64,000 bases of DNA from Vulcanimicrobiota bacterium (GCA_027459645.1 DAIDHQ010000030.1:186001-250000), one strand, 5' to 3'. Numbered from the stretch's first letter, positions 35,797 to 43,946 are shown. Made by a program: numbers and translations. The notes: generated by a model from the letters alone, not told the origin.

Positions 35797-37071
35797 ATGA
35801 AAGGCTTACGAGTGGACGGCTTGGGCAACGGTCTCGCCACCGACCTTTTGGTGGCTTTGTGTGACCGCGCGCCAGATGCGGTCTGCGTGATGGAACGGCA
35901 CAACGACGACGACTATCGTTTTGCTTACCTCAATGCCGCGTTCGAACGGCTCTACGTGTGCAGGCGCAGCGCGACGCTCGGTAGCGACGTTCGCGCGTTC
36001 ATGCGCGAGCGAAGCGAACCCGAGGACCAGGAGCGGGTCGCGGAGGGGCTTGCGCGCGACGAGCCGTTTCGCGTCAGGCGGCAGCTCCGCCGACCCGACG
36101 GCACCCGCGTTGCCTTGGAGGCCAATTTTCAGCCGCTTCCCTGGACGGGCGGACGGCGCTGGCTCTTTACCAGCCGGGAAGTGACCGCCGAATTCAGGCG
36201 GCACGTGCGCATGACGCAGTTGGCCGCAGCCGTCGAGCGCGGCTTCGACGGCGTTTCGATCAGCGTGCGCGAGGGCGACGACTGGGCGTTTAGCTACCTG
36301 AACGAAGCCTTCACGCATATGACCGGTTACACGATCGAAGATCTTGAAGGCCGGCACTGGAGCGCCTTGATTCCGGATCGCCTGAAGCTCGAGAACCTGC
36401 GCGCCGCCCTGTTGTCGGGTCAGCAAGTACGCGTCGAGATGGAACTGCGCAAGAAAGACGGCACCGAGGCAACTTTTGAGGCCGCCATTCAGCCGCTCAA
36501 AGGCACCGGCAGCGACTATGAATCGATGGTGACCGTCCTTCGAGACGTGACCGAGGTGAGGCGGCGCGAGGAACAATTGAGCTACGAGGCTCAACACGAC
36601 TCGCTGACCGGGCTGTTGAACCGACGCGCGTTCGAACGAATGGTGAGCGTGGCGATCGATATGACCAGGCAGGGGCCCGTTCACGCGCTGATCTTTGCCG
36701 ACCTGGACGGTTTCAAAGACGTCAACGACCGGTTCGGCCACGAGGCGGGGGACGACGTGCTCAAGTGGGCTGCGGCCGCGTTTAAGCACGTGCTCTTCGA
36801 TACCGACGAGGTCGCGCGATGGGGAGGGGACGAGTTCGCGGCGCTACTTCTTCACTGCTCCGTGGAGAACGCCGTTACCAGCGCGAATTCGATCCTCGAG
36901 AGCTTCCTGCAAGCTCCGCAGCGCCGCAACACCGGGATGAGCTTGGGCGTTGTCGCCGTCCTGCCGGGGGAGACCCCGGCTCAGGCGATCCAGCGTGCCG
37001 ATGCCGCCTGCTACCTTGCCAAGGCCGCCGGCGGCGGACGGGTCTGCGCCGGGGTCGCAGAGGAGGCGTGA
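35797..37071 (+). CDS. PAS-PAS-GGDEF diguanylate cyclase
   Basis: YLNEAFTHMTGYTIEDLEGRHW PAS; HDSLTGLLNRRAFERM...FADLDGFKDVNDRFGHEAGDDVL...ARWGGDEFAALL. Confidence 0.94.
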   Translation: MKGLRVDGLGNGLATDLLVALCDRAPDAVCVMERHNDDDYRFAYLNAAFERLYVCRRSATLGSDVRAFMRERSEPEDQERVAEGLARDEPFRVRRQLRRPDGTRVALEANFQPLPWTGGRRWLFTSREVTAEFRRHVRMTQLAAAVERGFDGVSISVREGDDWAFSYLNEAFTHMTGYTIEDLEGRHWSALIPDRLKLENLRAALLSGQQVRVEMELRKKDGTEATFEAAIQPLKGTGSDYESMVTVLRDVTEVRRREEQLSYEAQHDSLTGLLNRRAFERMVSVAIDMTRQGPVHALIFADLDGFKDVNDRFGHEAGDDVLKWAAAAFKHVLFDTDEVARWGGDEFAALLLHCSVENAVTSANSILESFLQAPQRRNTGMSLGVVAVLPGETPAQAIQRADAACYLAKAAGGGRVCAGVAEEA

Positions 37072-37116
37072 GCCCTTGCGCCGGTTCGTTCGCCTGTGAT
37101 ACAGTCTGTTAGCGCA

Positions 37117-37140
37117 AAACGCCTCGTCGGGGCGTTTATT
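37117..37140 (+). terminator. Hairpin + T-rich, terminator or leader attenuator before rpmG
   Basis: AAACGCC-TCGTCGG-GGCGTTT-ATTT. Confidence 0.5.
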
Positions 37141-37159
37141 TCATGTGTGGTAGACTGAG

Positions 37160-37324
37160 ATGGCAAAAAAAGAGAACCGCGTGATGGTGGTCCTGGCTTG
37201 CACGGAGTGCAAGCGTCGCAACTATAACACGCAAAAAAATAAGCAGAAGACTACGGACCGGTTGGAGTTGAGCAAGTACTGCCGCTTTTGCCGTTGCCAT
37301 CGCTCGCATCGAGAGACCAAGTAG
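37160..37324 (+). CDS. rpmG: 50S ribosomal protein L33 (zinc-ribbon form); below size cutoff of supplied ORF track
   Basis: Direct translation: [54 protein letters not shown]. Confidence 0.95.
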   Translation: MAKKENRVMVVLACTECKRRNYNTQKNKQKTTDRLELSKYCRFCRCHRSHRETK

Positions 37325-37413
37325 CAGTACTATCAAGGCCCTCGCCGCACGAATGTGGCGATGGTCGGAGATTTTTGGGTCTGGCGAGCTAACGAGGCCA
37401 GGCACAAAAAGAT

Positions 37414-37489
37414 AGGGCGGTAGCTCAATTGGTAGAGTAGCGGTCTCCAAAATCGCCGGTTGCAGGTTCGAGTCCTGTCCGCCCTGCCA
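37414..37489 (+). tRNA. tRNA-Trp (anticodon CCA), CCA encoded
   Basis: AGGGCGGTAGCTCAATTGGTAGAGTAGCGGTCTCCAAAATCGCCGGTTGCAGGTTCGAGTCCTGTCCGCCCTGCCA. Confidence 0.97.
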
Positions 37490-37508
37490 AAACCCCGGGA
37501 GTTAATGT

Positions 37509-37760
37509 GTGGTGAACGAGCAAAAGAAGAATTCGGTTCAACGGAGCGGCGCGGCTGCTGCGGCGGGACAACCTGCCAGCGGCGATTTCGTCCGCGGCGT
37601 GATGACCGAGCTTCGTCGCGTGACGTGGCCGACCCGCGATGAGTGGGTGTCGGCAACCGTTCTGACGATCGCGCTAGTGGTCGGGATCGGGTTGTTCACG
37701 TGGGCGCTCGATCAGTTCTTCACGTGGCTCTTCAACATCATTCACCCGATCAATCTGTAG
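37509..37760 (+). CDS. secE: Preprotein translocase subunit SecE
   Basis: FVRGVMTELRRVTWPTRDEWVSATVLTIALVVGIGLFTWALDQFFTWL; upstream of nusG. Confidence 0.95.
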   Translation: MVNEQKKNSVQRSGAAAAAGQPASGDFVRGVMTELRRVTWPTRDEWVSATVLTIALVVGIGLFTWALDQFFTWLFNIIHPINL

Positions 37761-37762
37761 CG

Positions 37763-38407
37763 ATGACCGAATACGAACAGGATGTCGACGCTTCCGTCGA
37801 CGTCGAATCCGACGAACTCCACGACGCCGTCGCCGAACCGGCCGAGTCCGAACGTCCCGCGGCCAAAGCCAAGGACAACCGCAACTGGTTCGTGATCCAC
37901 ACGTATTCCGGTTACGAAAACAAGGTCAAGGCGAATCTCGAGCGTCGCATCCATTCGATGGGCATGCAGGACAAAATTTTCCGCGTGCTCGTGCCGATGG
38001 AAGACGAAGTCGAATTCAAAGACGGCAAGCGGAAGATCACGCCGAAGAAAGTTTTCCCCGGCTACGTTCTGGTCGAGATGATCATGGACGACCAGTCCTG
38101 GTACGTCGTGCGCAACACGCAAGGCGTCACCGGATTCGTCGGCAGCCCAGGCCCCGGTGAAAAACCGGTGCCGCTGCAAGATAAAGAAGTCAAGACGATT
38201 CTCAAGCAGATGGGCATCGAGGCTCCCAAGCTCAAGATCGATTTCCGCAAGGGCGACCGCGTCAAGGTTACCTCGGGCCCGTTCTTCGACTTCACCGGTG
38301 TCGTCGACGAAATTCAGCCCGAGAAGGAGCGCTTGCGCGCCCTCATCTCGATCTTCGGCCGCGAAACGCCTGTCGAGTTGGAGTTCTTCCAAGTGGAGAA
38401 AGTGTAA
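37763..38407 (+). CDS. nusG: Transcription termination/antitermination protein NusG
   Basis: NWFVIHTYSGYENKVKANLERRI...KKVFPGYVLVEMIMDDQSWYVVRNTQGVTGFVG...GDRVKVTSGPFFDFTGVVDEI. Confidence 0.98.
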   Translation: MTEYEQDVDASVDVESDELHDAVAEPAESERPAAKAKDNRNWFVIHTYSGYENKVKANLERRIHSMGMQDKIFRVLVPMEDEVEFKDGKRKITPKKVFPGYVLVEMIMDDQSWYVVRNTQGVTGFVGSPGPGEKPVPLQDKEVKTILKQMGIEAPKLKIDFRKGDRVKVTSGPFFDFTGVVDEIQPEKERLRALISIFGRETPVELEFFQVEKV

Positions 38408-38412
38408 CGCAG

Positions 38413-38775
38413 GCATCCTGACGCTGGGCGTCGTGCCGGCGCGGCTCTGAACGAGCTGCGGAGCCAGGATGGCGAGAGCAGCGAGGAAGTGCAGCAGGAG
38501 CGATTCCACGATGGAATCGCGAGGAGCGGCGCGCAGGCACGATGGCCAGCGTTGGAGGCCGGAATTGCGCGAACGTAGCGCGATAGGGTAGTATCTAACG
38601 GTTTCTTGCGGGAGCGACCCCGGCTCGCAAGATTTATGAGGGGAAGGCTTGCTTCGCTGTCGCGAAGCGCGCCGCAGACGAGAAGCCTCGCGACGAGCGC
38701 CGGAGCCAGGATTGGCGAGAGGCGCGAGCGCGGGAACAGGAGCGCGACACGACGTCGCGCGACGAGTGTCTTCGA
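38413..38775 (+). other. Structured, partly duplicated nusG-rplK intergenic region
   Basis: GGAGCCAGGAT(T)GGCGAGAG at 38460 and 38702, each followed by CAGGAGCG and a hairpin with different stem sequence; further stems CGCTGG/CCAGCG + TCGTGCC/GGCACGA and AGGCTT/AAGCCT. Confidence 0.6.
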
Positions 38776-38827
38776 GTCGCGGTGCGCGTGCGAACAGCAG
38801 CAAAACCGTACACGAAGAGGACACATC

Positions 38828-39253
38828 ATGGCCAAGAAGGTCGTCGGAAAAATCGGGCTGCAACTGCCCGCCGGCAAAGCGACCCCGGCTCCGCCGGTCG
38901 GTCCCGCGCTCGGACCGTACTCCCTGAATATCATGGACTTCTGCAAGCAGTACAACGAACGTACGCAATCGCAGGCGGGCATGATCATTCCGGTCGAGAT
39001 CACCGTATTCGAAGATCGCACGTTTACGTTTATCACGAAGACGCCGCCGGCGTCGTTCCTGATCAAACAGGCGCTGAAGCTCGAGTCCGGATCGAAAGAA
39101 CCCAATCGCAACAAAGTCGGCAAACTGACGAACGCGCAACTGGAAGAGATCGCGAAGGTGAAGATGCCGGACATCAACGCCAACGACATCGATGCAGCGA
39201 AGAAGATCATCGCCGGCACCGCTCGTTCGATGGGCGTGGAGGTGGAAGCCTAA
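38828..39253 (+). CDS. rplK: 50S ribosomal protein L11
   Basis: [46 protein letters not shown]. Confidence 0.98.
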   Translation: MAKKVVGKIGLQLPAGKATPAPPVGPALGPYSLNIMDFCKQYNERTQSQAGMIIPVEITVFEDRTFTFITKTPPASFLIKQALKLESGSKEPNRNKVGKLTNAQLEEIAKVKMPDINANDIDAAKKIIAGTARSMGVEVEA

Positions 39254-39954
39254 TGCCGCAGCATCACGGAAAACGCTACAAGAACCTGGTTGCGAACTAC
39301 GACAAGAAGACGCTCTACGCGCCGGCCGAAGCGATCGAGCTCGTGAAGAAGAACGCGAACGCGAAATTCAACGAGACGGTCGAGATTCACATTCGCCTGG
39401 GCGTCGATCCGAAGAAGAGCGATCAAAACGTGCGCGGCACGGTTCTGCTTCCGCACGGCACCGGCCGTACGGTCCGCGTGATTGCCTTCGCGAAGGGCGA
39501 CAACGCAAAGGCCGCACAAGAAGCAGGCGCCGATCTCGTCGGCGATCAGGATCTGATCGACAAGCTCAAAGCCGGGTTCACCGATTTCGACGTCGCGGTT
39601 GCAACGCCGGACATGATGGCGCAAGTCGGTAAGGAACTCGGCCGTATCCTGGCACAGAAGATGCCGAATCCTAAAGCCGGTACGGTCTCGCCCAATATCG
39701 CGGGCGCTATTCGCGACATCAAGGCCGGTAAGGTCGAATATCGCCTCGACAAGAGCGCGATCATCCACACCATCGTCGGCAAGTCTCAGTTCGAAGCGAA
39801 CCAGCTCGTCGAGAACGTGATGGCGCTCGTCGATGCGATCGTTCGCGCCAAACCGGCTGCGGCGAAAGGCACCTACCTCAAGAGCGTGACGCTTACGAGC
39901 ACGATGGGGCCGGGCGTGAAGATCGATCCGAATCGCATCAAAGCCACCGTGTAA
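39253..39954 (+). CDS. rplA: 50S ribosomal protein L1
   Basis: [74 protein letters not shown] overlaps rplK TAA. Confidence 0.98.
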   Translation: MPQHHGKRYKNLVANYDKKTLYAPAEAIELVKKNANAKFNETVEIHIRLGVDPKKSDQNVRGTVLLPHGTGRTVRVIAFAKGDNAKAAQEAGADLVGDQDLIDKLKAGFTDFDVAVATPDMMAQVGKELGRILAQKMPNPKAGTVSPNIAGAIRDIKAGKVEYRLDKSAIIHTIVGKSQFEANQLVENVMALVDAIVRAKPAAAKGTYLKSVTLTSTMGPGVKIDPNRIKATV

Positions 39955-39988
39955 TCCATCTAGAAAACGCAAAGAAAACCTCAAGAGC

Positions 39989-40023
39989 AAGCAGCGCCCT
40001 TCTTACTGGGGGCGCTGCTTTAT
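39989..40023 (+). terminator. Rho-independent terminator after rplA
   Basis: AAGCAGCGCCC-TTCTTACTGG-GGGCGCTGCTT-TAT. Confidence 0.75.
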
Positions 40024-40079
40024 CGTTCATCCGGGGTACAAGTGTACGGCTTGTAATTTGAGGAGGCGTTTTACCTGGG

Positions 40080-40472
40080 ATGGATCTGAAGGCCCGCAAT
40101 TCTAACCAAGGCGCTACCGATGTGGATGCCCACGCCCGCGCGATGTCGCTGCCGATCGGCCGCGTCGTGGCCGCACTCGTGGATGTCCTGGGGGCGACGG
40201 CGGTTTCGCAGATAGGCGGAGTCGGCGAAACGCGCGCCGTCACGCAATGGACCGACGGCCGGACGCCGCAGCGCGCGAACGTCTTGCGCTTTGCCTTTCA
40301 GCTGCTGATGACGATTGCGGTAGACGGCGAGCGGGACGTCGCCCGCGCATGGTTTTCCGGGAGCAATCCGCACCTGCGCGATCAGGTACCCATCTTGATG
40401 CTGCGCGATCAGCCCCTCACCGAGATCGCCGCGACGATGATGGCGGCTGCGCGGGCCTTCGCCGCGCGCTAA
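40080..40472 (+). CDS. MbcA/ParS/Xre antitoxin-like protein (no toxin gene adjacent)
   Basis: VALVDVLGATAVSQIGGVGETRAVTQWTDGRTPQRANVLRFAFQLL...ARAWFSGSNPHLRDQVPILMLRD. Confidence 0.6.
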   Translation: MDLKARNSNQGATDVDAHARAMSLPIGRVVAALVDVLGATAVSQIGGVGETRAVTQWTDGRTPQRANVLRFAFQLLMTIAVDGERDVARAWFSGSNPHLRDQVPILMLRDQPLTEIAATMMAAARAFAAR

Positions 40473-41077
40473 AACCGTTCGAAGAACGCGACGCGCCCGG
40501 TTTCCAAATCGTAGACCGCCGCTACGACGGCAACGTCACCGCGCGCTACGGCGTCGCGTACGATCCCGGAGCGATCGATGACCGCGCGCGCGTTCAGACG
40601 CGCGTTTTCTTCGACCGCGCGTTCCCACCATCGTCCGTTGCTCGTGCGCGTCTCGAGCGCGGCAGGAATGATGGCATCGGCGAGACGCTGCATATGGCCT
40701 TCGAGGCGCGTGCCGCGTTCGACGTGATCGAGCGCGGCTTGCACGGCACCGCATTTGGTGTGTCCGAGCACCACCACGAGCATGGTTTTTAAAACGGTGA
40801 TTCCATACTCGATCGTTGCCAGGACGTCGTCGTTGACGATGTTCCCCGCCAGACGCGTGACGAACAGATTACCCGGCTGCTGATCGAAGATCGTTTCGAT
40901 CGGTACGCGTGAATCGGAACAGCCGAGAATCGTTGCGAAGGGGGCTTGACCGCTCGAGAGCTGCACCCGTTCGGCGGAAGGCGCCGGCGCGAGCGGACGC
41001 TCTTCGACGAAGCGGCGGTTCCCTTCGATGAGGCGCGCCACCGCTGCGTCGAGCGTCGCCGGACGGGTGAACGGCAT
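40469..41077 (-). CDS. Beta-class carbonic anhydrase
   Basis: ILGCSDSRVPIETIFDQQPGNLFVTRLAGNIV...VVLGHTKCGAVQAA. Confidence 0.95.
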   Translation of the reverse strand: MPFTRPATLDAAVARLIEGNRRFVEERPLAPAPSAERVQLSSGQAPFATILGCSDSRVPIETIFDQQPGNLFVTRLAGNIVNDDVLATIEYGITVLKTMLVVVLGHTKCGAVQAALDHVERGTRLEGHMQRLADAIIPAALETRTSNGRWWERAVEENARLNARAVIDRSGIVRDAVARGDVAVVAAVYDLETGRVAFFERF

Positions 41078-41080
41078 CTA

Positions 41081-41758
41081 CTAAACGATGGTTACGCGGC
41101 CGCTCTGCAAATCGTACATCCCCGCGGCGATCGAAAGCGTGTTGGCTTCGACGGCCTTTGCGACGATGCTCGAGCGCGTATGCAGCGACGCGGCGTTCAT
41201 CTTGACGTTTTGCACGGTGGCATTGTGCACCCAATCGCCGGCGCTTCCCTTCGAACTTTTTGCGGCCGGTAGGAGCGCGTCGACGAGCCCTTGGATGTGC
41301 GACGGTTGCGCTTTGCCGTCTTTGGCGTATTGAACGGTCGCTTTGATCGCGCCGCAGGAGGTGTGCCCGAGAACCAAGATCAGCGACGACTTGAGTACCG
41401 CGACGCTATATTCGATCGAGCCCAGGCCGTGATCGTCGACGAAATTGCCGGCGACGCGAACCCCGAAGACGTTACCCGGAATTTGATCGAAGACCGTTTC
41501 CACCGGAACGCGGGAATCCGAGCAGCTGACGATGATCGCAAAGGGGCTTTGCCCGTGCGCGAGTTCGAGGCGCCGTGCCGTGAGCGGCGGGCATGTCGGC
41601 TTGCCGGCTACGAAGCGGGCGTTGCCCGCCATGAGTTCGTGGAGAGCCTTTGCTGCAGCCGGATGCAGGGGGGCGGCATCGAGCCGGGTGGCCGCCGAGA
41701 GGGCGGCAAGGGTGCCGCCGGCCAGGAAGGCCGACCGGCTGAACGAGCGGTCATTCAT
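41081..41758 (-). CDS. Beta-class carbonic anhydrase with N-terminal export signal
   Basis: MNDRSFSRSAFLAGGTLAALSAATRLDAA + IVSCSDSRVPVETVFDQIPGNVFGVRVAGNFV...LVLGHTSCGAIKA. Confidence 0.93.
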   Translation of the reverse strand: MNDRSFSRSAFLAGGTLAALSAATRLDAAPLHPAAAKALHELMAGNARFVAGKPTCPPLTARRLELAHGQSPFAIIVSCSDSRVPVETVFDQIPGNVFGVRVAGNFVDDHGLGSIEYSVAVLKSSLILVLGHTSCGAIKATVQYAKDGKAQPSHIQGLVDALLPAAKSSKGSAGDWVHNATVQNVKMNAASLHTRSSIVAKAVEANTLSIAAGMYDLQSGRVTIV

Positions 41759-41839
41759 TAGAGGGGCTCCTTTCCGAACGAGTGGTTCGCGAGCGCCTTG
41801 CGTGGACCCGCCGCGCTGTGGTAGTCTAGGCGACGGCTC

Positions 41840-41983
41840 CGAAGACCGTAGCTGATCCTTTGGATCTTAAGTTTCGAGTTCCTCAACGTGAGGGATCGAA
41901 GGGCTACCGAGGTGCGTTGATAGGGATTTCCGCTTTTGGCGGCTTTCTTCAAGCGCCCTCCGGACGGATGGAGCGCTTTTTTA
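41840..41983 (+). promoter_or_regulatory. Ribosomal protein L10 leader with attenuator
   Basis: AGACCGTAGCTG...CTTAAG...GGGCTACCGAGGTGCG pattern plus attenuator AAGCGCCCTCC-GGACGGAT-GGAGCGCTTTTTT (41951-41983) upstream of rplJ. Confidence 0.75.
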
Positions 41984-42008
41984 GTTCCAAGAAAGCGACT
42001 AAACGTCA

Positions 42009-42542
42009 ATGCCAACCGCAAAAAAAGAAGCAGCGGTAGAAGAGTTACGCGAACGGCTCGCCGGCTCGCAGAACTTGTTCCTGACCGACTTTGCGGGCCT
42101 CACCGTCGAAGAGATAACCAAACTTCGCGGCGAGCTTCGTAAGGACGGCAGCACGTATGCGGTCGTCAAGAATACGCTTTTCAAGATTGCCGCCGGCGAA
42201 GATATCGCCAAGCAGCTTGATGCGTTTCTGGCCGGTCCGACCGGCATCGTTTTCGCAGGCACCGATCCGGTTGCCCCCGCGAAGGCGATCAAACAGTTCG
42301 CAGACGACAGCAAGAAACTCGGGATCAAGGCCGCGATCGTCGACGGTAAATTCGCCGACAAATCGCAGATCGAAGCGCTCGCTTCGCTCCCGCCCAAGGC
42401 CGAGCTCATCGCCAAACTCGTCGGTTCGCTTGCAAGCCCCCTGCGCGGTCTCGTCACCGTTCTTTCGGGCAACCAGAGCGGACTCGTCCGTGTGCTTAAC
42501 GCTATCCGCGAGCAAAAAGACGCCGCGGGTTCGAACGCTTAA
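42009..42542 (+). CDS. rplJ: 50S ribosomal protein L10
   Basis: MPTAKKEAAVEELRERLAGSQNLFLTDFAGLTVEEITKLRGELRK...YAVVKNTLFKIA. Confidence 0.97.
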   Translation: MPTAKKEAAVEELRERLAGSQNLFLTDFAGLTVEEITKLRGELRKDGSTYAVVKNTLFKIAAGEDIAKQLDAFLAGPTGIVFAGTDPVAPAKAIKQFADDSKKLGIKAAIVDGKFADKSQIEALASLPPKAELIAKLVGSLASPLRGLVTVLSGNQSGLVRVLNAIREQKDAAGSNA

Positions 42543-42563
42543 TTTTAGGAGATCCGATCAATC

Positions 42564-42941
42564 ATGGCAGTTGCCGAACTCATCGAACAAATCGATAAAC
42601 TCACCGTGCTCGAGCTCGCGGACCTCGTCAAGCAGCTCGAAGAGAAGTATGGCGTCAGCGCGGCCGCGCCGGTCGCAATGATGGCGGCTCCGGGTGCCGG
42701 CGGCGGCGCCGCGGCTCCGGCGGCCGAGAAGACCGAATTCGACGTGATTCTCGCGAATGCGGGCGCGGAGAAGATCAAGGTCATCAAGGCGGTTCGCGAG
42801 ATCACGAACCTGGGCCTGACCGAAGCCAAATCGTTCGTCGAAAGCGCGCCCAAAGCCGTCAAGGAAGGCGTTCCGAAAGACGAAGCCGAGTCGATCAAGA
42901 AGAAGCTGGAAGAAGCCGGCGCCACCGTCGAAATCAAGTAA
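42564..42941 (+). CDS. rplL: 50S ribosomal protein L7/L12
   Basis: [25 protein letters not shown]...[48 protein letters not shown]. Confidence 0.98.
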   Translation: MAVAELIEQIDKLTVLELADLVKQLEEKYGVSAAAPVAMMAAPGAGGGAAAPAAEKTEFDVILANAGAEKIKVIKAVREITNLGLTEAKSFVESAPKAVKEGVPKDEAESIKKKLEEAGATVEIK

Positions 42942-42952
42942 TTTCGTCGCCA

Positions 42953-43031
42953 TTTTCCGCCGGCTGTCGTTGCCGGCATACTCGTGGTCGCTTTGACCAC
43001 TTCGTATGCCGTCGCCTAAGCCGACGGAAAA
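42953..43031. repeat. Long imperfect three-segment hairpin immediately 3' of rplL
   Basis: TTTTCCGCCGGCT/AGCCGACGGAAAA, inner GGCATAC/GTATGCC, apical GTGGTC-GCTTT-GACCAC. Confidence 0.7.
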
Positions 43032-43075
43032 TCGCTCGAAATTCCCAACGGACGGATTCGGTAGGATAAAGCAAG

Positions 43076-43106
43076 CGGGGATGCAAACAGCGTCCCCGTT
43101 TTGTTT
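43076..43106 (+). terminator. Terminator of the rplJL unit
   Basis: CGGGGATGC-AAACA-GCGTCCCCG-TTTTGTTT. Confidence 0.75.
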
Positions 43107-43133
43107 ACGCATCAGCAAATCGTCGCGGCGCTC

Positions 43134-43604
43134 ATGTGGGTCGCCATCATCGCACTAATCCTCTATCGTTCGGCGCGTCCTCAGCGCACGACGGTTTCGA
43201 GGATGTGGACCTACGCGATACTCTTAATGGCACTCGGCGCCTTCGCGATCTATGGGTACGAGCGGCTGAGCCCCGCACCCGCATGGCAGATCGTTCTGGC
43301 GGTGATACTCGGAATAGCGGCCGGTATTCCGGTCGGGATGCTTCGCGGGCACCACACGACCGTCAGTGCAACGGACCAGCACGGCGTCATGCAACTCGGA
43401 CCTTCCTGGATCACGGCGCTCATCTACATCGCGGCCTTCGGCGCTCGCTCCGTTCTGCGTTTGGCCTTTCCGTTGCATAGCGCGCTCGGAACGGTCGTCG
43501 GCGACGGAGCCCTCGTCTTTGCGATCGCGATCATCGGCACCACGTATTGGGTCGTCTACCGCAAGTATGAAGCGCTCGATCACGCAACGGAGGCGGCGTC
43601 GTGA
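43134..43604 (+). CDS. Multi-pass membrane protein of unknown function
   Basis: MWVAIIALILYRSARPQRTTVSRMWTYAILLMALGAFAIYGYE; ORF-track TTG start (43101) overlaps the terminator, so ATG 43134 preferred. Confidence 0.65.
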   Translation: MWVAIIALILYRSARPQRTTVSRMWTYAILLMALGAFAIYGYERLSPAPAWQIVLAVILGIAAGIPVGMLRGHHTTVSATDQHGVMQLGPSWITALIYIAAFGARSVLRLAFPLHSALGTVVGDGALVFAIAIIGTTYWVVYRKYEALDHATEAAS

Positions 43605-43870
43605 TCGACCGCGTCGCGACGATCGAGTACCGGAGGCCTTCGGGTGCGCGGGTGTCGCTCGCGCTCGACAAGTACGAAAACGAACCCGACTTTCAGACCT
43701 ACGCGCTGACGCGCTTCGTCGACCCGCACGACCCCGGTTTTGCAACCTTCTCGGGTTTCGACGTGCGCGACGAACTGCTGGCGCTGCTCGGCTCCAGCTT
43801 CGCCGATAACGAATCGCCGGAATTTACGGACGCACGCGACCGATTGATCTCGAGCTTCGACCGGCTTTAA
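43601..43870 (+). CDS. Hypothetical protein, coupled to preceding membrane protein
   Basis: GTG start overlapping TGA; MIDRVATIEYRRPSGARVSLALDKYENEPDFQTYALTRF. Confidence 0.55.
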   Translation: MIDRVATIEYRRPSGARVSLALDKYENEPDFQTYALTRFVDPHDPGFATFSGFDVRDELLALLGSSFADNESPEFTDARDRLISSFDRL

Positions 43871-43946
43871 CGGTTCGTGCCGCTCGCATCGCCGTTTTAC
43901 GTCGCGGCCTAAGGCCGGGCTGGCCTCGCATGAATCGCTAGCGTAT

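Noticed and set aside
37742-39139. 465-aa - strand ORF
   Set aside because: Antisense to nusG, the spacer and rplK; no motifs; conserved ribosomal genes explain the region
43101-43133. TTG start (43101) for the membrane protein
   Set aside because: Overlaps the T-tract of the rplL terminator; ATG 43134 gives a complete first TM helix
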